Shown here one piece after another: positions 55,045 to 64,000 of a stretch of 64,000 nucleotides of DNA. The stretch lies in the NCBI GenBank assembly GCA_015501075.1, contig JADNYJ010000062.1, positions 1-64,000 of the forward strand, read 5' to 3'. The position numbers were made by a program, and so were the translations under genes. The notes beneath the pieces are model-generated. The model searched no databases, was not told the origin of the DNA, and was given only the letters and a program-made list of their open reading frames with translations. How positions within the stretch are numbered: the stretch's first letter is position 1; each line of letters starts with the position of its first letter. This DNA is from Gymnopilus junonius (Eukaryota; Basidiomycota; Agaricomycetes; Agaricales; Galerinaceae).

Positions 55045-55587
55045 GTTCTTCCCGTTGGTTTCTTAACACAAATTTTACATCGTTGGATTCGCAAAAGCTC
55101 GGAGAATGCATTTATTTATCTCATTCTGCAGCGGATGGATGGTGTGTTGGAGGAGGATGCATAGAAGGTATAAATCTATTTTTGGTTGGGCATGGGAAAA
55201 GGATTCTGAATGTTCTCAGTGCTACGTATCTGTTTTCATTGCTACATGTATTTTCCGTGCTCTGTTCTGAATAATTGTGGTATCAATGTGTTCGTCTTGA
55301 TCTCTAGTTTGTCAATATACCTTTATCACGCGAGGGGCAGACGAATTGAGAGCAAGGGAATGCGAAAAGCCAGGTTTTGATGAGATTCTATTAATAACAC
55401 TCACACCTACGCTATCATGAGCATCATCCAACTGCTGCATCCACCCCTTTCTGAGCATTTCTAGCCTCGAATTTGGCACCATTAGTTTTATATGTGTAGT
55501 TAAGTCATATTTATAGTTTAAAATGGATTGAAAGGATAGAAGGAGGGGTGCTAGACCAGAACTATGTGCCATGCTCCATTAATGATG
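55045..55587. other. 3' flank of the HMG-like gene
   Basis: 543 bp, T-rich 3' sequence; no gene recognised before the inverted repeat. Confidence 0.5.
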
Positions 55588-56003
55588 CTTTCTATCCATT
55601 TTCAGGTGTCGCCATACCGATCCGATGTGCCTAGCTGCTAAATTCGGCTTGGGGACATGAGCTATTAAAAATAGTACACCAGAACGGACATCAAATCTAT
55701 GACATCACGGATTTGATGCTGTCCCGAGCTACATCCAAACCCATACCCCGCCATCCACCCCGTCCCGCCCTCCCTAGGGCGCGCAAACACCTGAAATGGG
55801 TACAGAAAAATTGGGGGAACCCGCCAGATTTATCCGCGCCCCAAACAGCACCCCCGACGATGAGCTACAGCCCAAACAATGCCTGGGCATTAAATCCCTG
55901 CACTGGCAGGCATTGTTTACATAACCCAGGCAATGCACAGCCATAGGCCTGGGTAGTTGCCCGGATGGATGCATAAGGTAGGTTGGCAAGTTACCCAGGA
56001 TTG
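55588..56003 (-). repeat. Right copy of the ~0.42-kb inverted repeat
   Basis: Reverse complement of 42129-42556. Outer end is TTACCCAGGATT at about 56003. Together the two copies bound 13.9 kb. The inner part diverges through small indels. Confidence 0.8.
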
Positions 56004-56289
56004 ATGCATCAGGTAGCAGCTACAGGTGCAACCGTGAACCCGTCTTGACTGCCAGTTACGTTCTCCTTCCATCATCCTCTCTTCTTTAGTTTGGCTTCCC
56101 TTTTCACCACCTTTTGCCAACCATTGACTGCACCCGAGGTGGTATCATGGCACTGCACTGCTCCTGCTCACCCAGTGAGCTCTTTCCTCCCTCTGTAGCA
56201 CCGCCCTTCTGCCCGTCCTCACACTCAACATACGTGTTTGGTGCATTCGCTATGCGGCTATGCATCTGAGGTCTCATCTCGCTGCTCTT

Positions 56290-56833
56290 GCAATACCTGA
56301 ATCCCGCAAAGACTCCATCTACCTCACCAAAATTGCTGAGCAGGCCGGGCATTATGAAGGTAAGCTGGACTGTATGCACCATGCACTGAATCGCTGACTG
56401 CTGAAAAGAAACCGTTGAGAGCATGCGACGCATCGCATCTTCTAACCAAGAACTCACCGTTGAGGGGTGAAACCTCCTATCCATTGCCTACAAGAATGCC
56501 ATCAGTGCCTGCCAAGCATCATGGAGGATCGTCTCATCCATCGAGCAGGAGGAGAAGTTGAAAGGCAACGAGGCCCAGGCCCAAACGCTCAAGGCCTATA
56601 GAGTGAAAATCGAGAGCGAACTCACCAAGATCTACGAGGACATTCTCAACATCCTCAACAAGCACCTCACTCCCTCAGCGGCCTCAGGAGAATCCGAGGC
56701 CTCCTACTACAAGGCGTAAGTTTCACGCCACCTTCAGTTTGCTCCCGACTTATTTGTCCCCAGGATCAGTGATTACTGCTGATGCCTTGCTGAGTTTGCC
56801 ACTGGCACTGAGCATAAGGATAATGCCGACAAG
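56290..56833 (+). pseudogene. 14-3-3 protein fragment, N-terminal two-thirds
   Basis: Reads IPESRKDSIYLTKIAEQAGH, then after an intron ETVESMRRIASSNQELTVEG, a TGA, then NLLSIAYKNAISACQASWRI, VSSIEQEEKLKGNEAQ, KIESELTKIYEDILNILNKH, SGESEASYYKA, an intron and ISDYC, a TGA, CLAEFATGTEHKDNADK. This is plainly 14-3-3, the phospho-serine adaptor family. Both stops (about 56470 and 56782) are TGA. Introns are kept, so it was copied as DNA, not from mRNA. It is cut at ADK/56833 by mannosidase sequence. Confidence 0.88.
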
Positions 56834-57672
56834 CCATTGTTTTTGCCCCGTGTAAGTCCTTTTCACTTACACCTTTCCTACCGGTCCACTAAGTATTGAT
56901 ATTCCAGACCTCAACCATCAGGAACTTCGTTTACCTGGCTGACTTTGAAGAAGGTACGATCTTCCATGAGGGCTCTCAATTGGCCTGCTACTATGGTGGA
57001 AATTGGTTGTTCAGTAAGCGATCTAGAACTTTTTCTCTGACCCCAGTTTTTCTTACTTCCCATAACAACAGCTGGAAGTCTCTTGAATAACCAAATGATT
57101 TTCAATGTTGGCCTTGACTTGGTTGATGCCTGCTGGAATACCTATGCAGGAGATGCATGAGCATACTCTCTACATGACCAAGTCCCGACCCGCGGCTTAA
57201 CGCAGAATATTTTAGGACTGGCATTGGTCCCGAAATGTTCACCTTCATCTCATCTGATGGCAACTTCACAGGCAGCTCAATTTCCGCTGAACAGCTGGCA
57301 TTCTACAGTAAGCACGGCTACTGCATCACTGGGTCCGATTGCATGACCGCCCCGAGGTCCTTGAATCCAACTTCCATGCTTACCGTGCGACTGGTGACCA
57401 GAAACACCTTGATCACGCTGCCAGTGCTATTAACAGTTTCAATAAGTTCTTGAAGACGTCCACCAGCTTTGTGGGCATCAACGGTATCAATGACCCCAAT
57501 ATGAGCAAGATAGATGATATGCTGAGTTTCTGGTTTGCTGAGGTCTTGAAATACTTGTCAGCCCCTCATTCATTGTCTTTGTTTTTGCTAGTGTCAAAGG
57601 CAGCTCACACCACGCAATGTTCCTCCAGGTACCTCACTTTCGATGGCCCTAACCATACTAGTCTAGACAAGT
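56834..57672 (+). pseudogene. GH47 alpha-1,2-mannosidase fragment inside the 14-3-3 copy
   Basis: Begins PLFLPRT, then after an intron TIRNFVYLADFEEGTIFHEG, QLACYYGGNWLFS, MIFNVGLDLVDACWNTYAGD, TGIGPEMFTFISSDGNFTGS, ESNFHAYRATGDQKHLDHAA, GINGINDPNMSKIDDMLSFW and FAEVLKYL, then YLTFDGPNHTSLDK after another short insert. These are the conserved middle blocks of class I (GH47) mannosidases of N-glycan trimming. Stops and frame changes are present. Only the middle of the enzyme is here, introns included. Confidence 0.85.
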
Positions 57673-57708
57673 GTAAGCTCTGCTTTTGTCACCTTGGTCT
57701 CCTTTTAT

Positions 57709-57756
57709 CTGATCATGCAGCTTCTCCGTGACAACTTGTCCCTATGGACCTCGGAC
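57709..57756 (+). pseudogene. 14-3-3 protein fragment, C-terminal piece
   Basis: CTG ATC ATG CAG onward reads LIMQLLRDNLSLWTSD, the last helix of 14-3-3, right after the mannosidase fragment. It completes the picture of a 14-3-3 copy with GH47 sequence in place of its middle-to-late part. Confidence 0.85.
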
Positions 57757-58042
57757 GTACACTATTACAAGACAACCACCCTGTTCTATACTCTATCTTT
57801 GATGGTTGGGTTGTACTTCATGTATTTAACAATTGGTTGCTATCATTGAAGGGGTTATTAAATGTTTACAAATTAATTGACATTGCAAGTTTAAGGGATT
57901 TCATCCTCATCCAAATGTCTTCATCCAGCTGATCAAAAACCAGGAATTCGTCACTGTACATGCTGTCATGTGCAGGTATTAAGACTGCTCCTCGCACAAT
58001 GGACTCAATGTGAATAAAAGCAGAATTGACCCGTGAATGTGA

Positions 58043-61000
58043 TCAGACTCTTGTAAAGTGGAAAATTTTGTCAGTTCTCAGCCGCTCTGACTGTGGAATA
58101 TGGATGTCGAGAGGAAGGATAAGTGCAATATGTTGGTTCTGCCCCTGCACATATATCCCAAAGATGTGGAGGAGTTGGGCAAAGAAATGTTTTCCATGAC
58201 CAGCATCAACAAGGACATAATCATAGTGGGGACGGAAGTGGAATTCCGGATTAGCACGCACTTTGTCTGTCATCTTGTCCCAAGATACAGAAGATTCATA
58301 GCTGACATTCATTGTTTGGTAGGGAATGACCTATAAAAAACTCAGACTATAAGCAAGGTATGTTTCAACTTTCAAGTCAACATTTTTTACCTCATCAGTG
58401 GCATCCAATTGAATCTGAGCATTGAATATGGCTGTGAGTGATTTTGAAAGCCGCTTCCGGAAATCCTTGAAAGCAGTATCCTTCTTGTGTTGACCCTCAA
58501 GGTATTCAATCATACATGATTTCAGGACAGAACCCAAGGAGATGTGCTCTGTCCCAACAACCTGATGGAAATGCCTTCCATTCTCATCCAGCTCTTCTCT
58601 TTGCTCCATCTCTAAGTGGTCCTGGACATCAATCTGTTCACGAATTAATGTTGAAACAACAGCTTTTTCATTGAGTTTCAAGACCTAGATGTAAATTTAT
58701 GTTATGAAGGAAAAACAGCAGTGCTTTCTATAGATATCATACCTGTTGACCAAAATCTTTAAAGTTGGTCATGTGCTGATAGAAGCTCTTGAGAGGAGAA
58801 TGTGCCTTCTCATTTGGTTTCATACTAAACACACGCATCACTCCCTTGCGAAGAATATCTTGAAAAACATGTTTATGGGTATGGGCCTTGGGGAAATTCC
58901 AGTCCTTGCCCTCAGCAACAGCCTTATATTCCTGAAATGTAAAATAATTTAGCTATTCCTTGAATAACTCATTCTAAACATACTTACCTTGACCATTGCC
59001 TCAAATTCTATCAGGGATTCTTCTCCATCTGCAAGAGTAGAACTAGTATGCACTGAAAGTGATGTATACATATGGAGCTCTAAGTAGCACTGAAGAAGCT
59101 TGAGGAGGATGAAGCCATCAGGTGACTCTGCCTCTGTCAGGATATTGTAGGCAGAGAACATCAGTAGCTAGAGCAATTTTCAAATAGGGCATCAGTGAAG
59201 TCATAAGGAACACTGGCAAGTAATTTACCTTTGCAATATCTGCATATTTGCCTCCATCAGTGAAGTCTACTTTCATAATCTCCTTGAAATGGGTAAGCCC
59301 TCGCCACCGGGGTACTTTATCAATCCTGCAAAAAGTTAGATGTGAGGCTAAACCAGAGAAATTGACAACCATAATAATTACTGGTTGTTGAGTTGCTTTG
59401 ATTCTTTTTTTCCAAGTGCTGTTAGTATCTGCTTGACTTCAGCCCATATATGGTCACCAAACAGACCACTGTCATGTGCATGTAGCCCATCCCAAGAGGT
59501 TGCTTTGTAGGGATCACAATGTGCCATGTCCCAGAATACATTCTTTTTGAAAATCATCAGAGCTTACTTCATGTGCTAATTTGAGCTTACACACCTTAAC
59601 ATCCCTAAGACCATATTTCTTCAAGAGCTCTTCTTTACCCTCAGCATTGAGCTTCTGTGCTTTGGTGTATACTTCCATCATTTTCTCCTTTGTCCATAGC
59701 TCAAAAGTTTCTGACAAATCTGCCAGTTTGTCTCCAGGAACTAGGCATACAGGACAAGGTGCATAGCTTCATAATCCCCGAATCAGAGTCATTACACACC
59801 TGTGGATATTTTTGTCAGAATTGTACTGAGCTATAAGCTCACTGTTCTGGGAAAGGATTATGGCTTACTGCTCCTCGTAGTCTGCACTCAAGATAAGAAT
59901 AATAGGCCAGAGCTGCCGTAAAATGTTATCTCCACATTCCTTCATATAACCTACCTTGCCATAGAGCCGAATTGATTCCAAAATTTCATACAATGATTTG
60001 TGCCAGACAATACGTTTGAAATTAATGTAACCCTTTTTGCCTGTTTCCCCTGCATCTTCAGGGATCTGTGTTTGAAGTTAGAAATTTAATTACAAGCCAA
60101 TATAACAATGGTCTCACCACTGGCAGCCACCCAACGAGACATCCTCCAGCAACACCATCACCATTCCGAATATCAGTGGGTAAATTTGCACATCATGCAA
60201 AAACTGGGTGTCCCTTGGCAGTCCCAAATGATGACAGTTTGCTCTTATCTGCATACAGGATGAGAAAGATGGGAGATGCACCTTCGGGCAACTGTGACTG
60301 CAGATTCAAGTACAATTTAGTAATGTGAGTCAGTGTACAAGCAGTTGCATAGAAATAAAATGACCAACTTGCCTGAATATCCCACCAGTCATCACCAGTC
60401 CATGGCTCATCGACAAATCGTACCCACCTCAACCCATCATACTTGTAGCAATGCATTGCATCCCACTCAAAAGTTGGGATAATATTGGCATCATCAGCAA
60501 GTTCCTCTATCCATGAAAAGATTGGCCGTGTTGACACATTAAATTCAAGGTCTTCACCCTTGTATTCAGCCTTAAAAGTTCGATGTTCAAACTGATAACC
60601 GCATTCATGATAACTATGCCAAATGGGTTCAAAAAACTATTGATCTACGTACCCCAGTAGCCCGAGTTTTTCTTGCATGGTCCCAAACTTTCTCCAAATC
60701 ATCCACGTTCGAAAGCATGAAATTACCTGGTTGCTCAATCACCCTACGGATAAGGGATAAGAGTGTTCCAGACTGCTGGGAATTCATGTTTGAATCCAGC
60801 ATCAATTCTGCCAGTTTGAAATCCAAGTGTGTGCGGAATGGTTTCCAAGGCTCAGGTTGAACAGGGACAGGTCTTGCTTTTGGCCTTTTCCATTGAAACT
60901 CATCAAAACTAAATATCTGAGTAGGGCGGCCAGATCTGGGGTGAAACTTGACCTTAATATCATTGACTTGATATGGCCCTTCTGAGGTGTGATTGTCTTG

Positions 61001-61607
61001 TTCACTGTTGGTGTTAGGGCTGGTGGGATCAGAATATGTAGCCTCTTGATCTGCATCAAAAGAACCTGTAAACTAATAAGATGAGGGAAAAATGTCAGAA
61101 AGTACTAAAATCTGCACCAAAGTGAAACTGCAATGGTTCAGGATTAAATAATGGAGGCATTTGTGGCAGTGGTGGAAGGTCAAGGGATCCTGTAAAAGGA
61201 TTTCAAGATCAGCCTGAACATTTGCCCTATTAGAACCCAACATACCACCATCATGCAAATTGCCCTCAGTGAAAGGCCCCGCCGATGTGCCAGTGGGCAT
61301 TTCAGGGTGGTGATTGTCACCATATTCTGCCACATCCAGAGAATTTTAGCAGCAATTGCAAGTAGAAGCAATCAATTTGTTACTTGCCTATCCCCCTTGC
61401 AAGTTCTTCATATGCTGACGCAGCCTCATCTTTTTTGGTACATGCATTCTCATGGTTTGCGATGCCTCGAACGTTATAATGGTTACCGCAGTGCTTACAC
61501 CGTCGAGTGTTCTTTGAGCCAGAGCTCGTTTCCGGTTCTTCGACTGGGTCATGAAGGCAAGCTATGATCCGCCGTTTGCTTTTAGTGCTGGGGGCTTTGC
61601 GTTTCAT
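58043..61607 (-). pseudogene. Plavaka transposase (CACTA-like, fungal), lightly damaged
   Basis: Exon 1 (61607) has an amino-terminal zinc motif (CKHCGNHYNVRGIANHENAC). The body reads FSFDEFQWKRPKARPV, PWKPFRTHLDFKLAELMLDS, RPIFSWIEELADDANI, FVDEPWTGDDWWDIQASW, FLILYADKSKLSSFGTAKGH, IRNGDGVAGGCLVGWLPV, GYINFKRIVWHKSLYEILES, PIILILSADYEEQ, YGLRDVK, PRWRGLTHFKEIMKVDF, then RPHYDYVLVDAGHGKHFFAQ and ends FHFTRV at 58043. These are diagnostic of Plavaka elements of mushrooms. About nine introns are visible. After GL in the exon following DYEEQ a TGA (59771-59769) stands before SYAPCPVCLVP; otherwise it is long and well kept, so it may be young. Terminal repeats were not located. Confidence 0.88.
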
Positions 61608-61995
61608 GATGGGTGGGGTTCAAAGGTGATGTGGGAAGAGCAGAAAAGATGATGGGAAAAGAATCATGCTCACTGTCTCGAATAGATGTTAAGCGTTGAT
61701 AACGTTGATCTCCCATGTCAGATCAGAGGACCCCCATAATGGGTATATCTTATCTTATCACATTGGCCTTGTTACGCTGGACCGAATGTTACGATGGGGT
61801 TTCCCAGCCTTATAATCGCCTCATGGGATATTGCGATCCATGACATATAATACTCTATCGGGCCGCATTCTCTGATGTTCTGGGCCTTTTGTAATCATTC
61901 GGCATGAATTATAATGTGCCTTATAACGGTATCAACCGATCTTATAATCCCATGAAATAATAATGCACTTGGCAGTTTTCCGACAAGGGAAAGGA
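61608..61995. other. AT-rich spacer with repeated TTATAA-like motifs
   Basis: Upstream of the Plavaka gene. CTTATAATC or close variants recur (about 61810, 61845, 61909, 61921, 61938). This may be Plavaka subterminal sequence or the worn leader of the Copia element. No gene. Confidence 0.4.
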
Positions 61996-64000
61996 AACAT
62001 CAAAAGACATTTGAGGAATGGCTTGTAGATTCCGGAGCGTCCATGCATTTTTCTGGACAAATCTCTGACTTCTCGGAACTTACCAAATTTCCAAGCAAAG
62101 AAAGACCAAAAGTCCAAACTGCTAACAGCATAGCCTATGTCGATGGATTTGGTACTGTTTTTATTGAAACAGAAGTTACCGATAAGGATAATACTGTGAC
62201 GCATGAAACATTGCGACTTCATCCAGTATTCTACATGCCTGATGTGACTGTACGACTTCTGTCAATGGGTCAAATCCTCAGCACAGGAAATGTTATATTA
62301 GGTGATTCACGATCACTTAATTTCATATCCAAAGAGAATAGCTGCACCATTCTAAATGCATTGCCGAAGCATTCTCATCATGACACTATGTTTTGGGTTA
62401 AGTCGCAGATCATCTCTGGAAAGCACTTGATTGCGATGAAATCGGCACATGCCGAAGATTACGATCTATGGCATAGATGACTTGGACACCCTTCCACTCA
62501 GGTGTTCAAGAAGTTTAAGGCTAATTCCAAAAACTTCCCATCTATTAAAGTCCCGAAGGATGCTGGCATATGCGAAGGTTGTGCAAAAGGAAAGATGCAT
62601 TCACGCTCTTTCCCAGACAATGTCAAACATGCTACCAAACCATTCCAGCAGATCCATTCAGACCTTAAGGAGTATCTGGTGACTTCATATCACCAATACA
62701 AATATTTCATTTCCTTTATTGATGATCACACATCAAATACTTGGGTCACACTCCTCAAACGCAAGAGTGATGCGAAAGATGCTACCAGGCAATTTTTAGC
62801 CATGGTAAAAACCAAGTATAATGCCAAAGTCGAAGAATGGATGAGCGACAATGGCGGTGAATACATTGATAAAGAATATATTGAAATCCTTAAGGATCTT
62901 GGGATCGAGATCCAGAGAAGCATACCTCATCAGCCCCAAATGAATGGTCAGGCTGAATGCTTCAATCAGACTTTAGATGAGAAAGCCGAGTCTATGCGCC
63001 TATTAGCCTGTCTCCCTGACAGCTGGTGGGAGTTTTGCATCATACACGCAGTCTATTTATACAATAGAACTCCCGTGCATCAACTTGACTGGAAATCTCC
63101 ATTTGAATTAATCAATGGAGAAAAGCCTGATTTGTCACACCTACAGGTATTAGGATGTGGGGCATATGTGTTCCTTCCAAAGGATACATGGGCAAATAAA
63201 CTTTCGCCCAAATCCGAGTTGATGATATTCCTCAGATATCGGACATACTTCGAATATGATGTTCATGCAAGCCCCAACAATGTTCTATTCATAGCTGCCA
63301 TGGTGCTTTTTGATGAACATTTGTTTCCTAAATGCCAAAAGGCTAAAGTACTGCTGCTTACCCAAATATGTAAGTGCACCTCCCCGGAGGAACCTGTTTT
63401 GGAAGTGGAGGACAGTGATTCTCATGAGGTGATGAACTGTCCTATAGACCACCCCCAAATAATCCGTCAAGTGAGTCTGAGGTGCCTCATGATGACAAGC
63501 CACCCAAGACTCCACCTCCCAAGTCACCAGCAGATACTCATCCAAGTATGCCTTCTACTCCTAGGCAAGGACCGAGTCTAATCTCCCACCACCTGCACTG
63601 GGAAACCCCATGCCGGTCCATCAGGGGGAGCTGCTGATGATGCTCCAAGAAGGAGCACTCGTGAGAGTAAAAGTACGCAAAAAGAAGGGAACGTATACCC
63701 TCCTGGTACAGCCACGATAGAGATCACGGCAGATTAGACATAACCGATCTGCTCCAAATTTGTCTATGGCCTCTAGTGACCACATGGCTGAGTACCGTAC
63801 AATCCCAATATGGGAGCGAAGGGGGAGCACATTGGCATGCCTATTTACTTTCTAAGGCAATTTCCGATAGTGCACTTCCAGATCCATTGAACTCCGAAAT
63901 TGGACTAGTAAAGATCTTAGCGGCTACCTGCTGATAACAACAGGAATGGCACGAGGCTCAATTCGAAGAATTAGAGGCCCTTGTAAATGAAAAGTTTATG
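61996..64000 (+). pseudogene. Copia protease-integrase, cut by the right edge
   Basis: Reads EEWLVDSGASMHFSGQISDF (aspartic protease DSGA), RLHPVFYMPDVTVRLLSMGQ, LNALPKHSHHD, DYDLWHR, a TGA at 62478-62480, LGHPSTQVFKKF, GICEGCAKGKMHSRSFP (zinc-binding), PFQQIHSDLKE, FISFIDDHTSNTWVTLLKRK, MSDNGGEYIDKEYIE and QPQMNGQAECFNQTLDEKAE: an integrase with D, D, E in place. A spacer follows, then near 63940 the start of a reverse transcriptase region (WHEAQFEELEALVNEKFM). The stop TGA replaces the arginine usual in WHRRLGHP. Frames shift after about 63580. Different from the other two Copia elements here. Confidence 0.85.

Noticed and set aside
42129..56003. The 0.42-kb repeats as LTRs
   Set aside because: They are inverted relative to each other and lack matching TG...CA ends in direct order.

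Overview
The window is nuclear DNA of a mushroom-forming basidiomycete (Agaricomycetes). Evidence: dense short introns of about 50-60 nt in almost every gene, two copies of a fruit-body-specific secreted protein family, and mobile-element families typical of these fungi (KDZ, Plavaka, a TET/JBP-like oxygenase family, Copia elements, APE-type LINEs with RNase H). No bacterial genes, CRISPR arrays, rRNA or supportable tRNA genes were seen.

The left third (1-23.4 kb) is mostly ordinary host DNA: a DUF89/ARMT1-like phosphatase cut by the left edge, a complete four-exon BolA-like gene, a seven-or-more-exon NCS1 nucleobase/allantoin permease, two broken copies of a fruit-body-specific cysteine-rich secreted protein, then three genes in tandem on the minus strand (tuberin/TSC2, RFT1 flippase, a SAP-domain membrane protein), a small secreted cysteine-rich protein, and DEF1, the RNA polymerase II degradation factor. 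These give nutrient signalling (TSC2), iron/thiol homeostasis (BolA), uptake (NCS1), glycosylation (RFT1) and transcription-stress response (DEF1).

From 23.4 kb to the right edge the window is almost entirely a transposon graveyard. 23.9-27.2 kb: a Copia remnant split by a 944-bp Mutator-like element with 148-bp terminal inverted repeats and a 9-bp target duplication. 27.6-29.7 kb: a 5'-truncated LINE. 29.7-32.6 kb: a minus-strand Copia element whose LTR abuts that LINE. 32.65-39.0 kb: a near-full-length LINE that cuts this Copia element. 40.7-42.2 kb: a TET/JBP-like dioxygenase pseudogene. 42.1-56.0 kb: a block bounded by inverted repeats of about 0.42 kb that holds a decayed KDZ transposase and three fungal-specific genes of unknown function. 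56.3-57.8 kb: a chimera of 14-3-3 and GH47 mannosidase fragments. 58.0-61.6 kb: a Plavaka transposase. 62.0-64.0 kb: a Copia protease-integrase running off the right edge.

Two themes link the elements. Many nonsense codons in the transposon genes are TGA where the family would have CGA, and the older LINE copy has TG/CA where the younger has CG, as expected from deamination of methylated CpG. A TET/JBP-like 5-methylcytosine oxygenase relative lies beside the KDZ element in the same region. Separately, several single-base frame breaks in otherwise conserved host genes lie in homopolymer or repeat runs and may be assembly errors.
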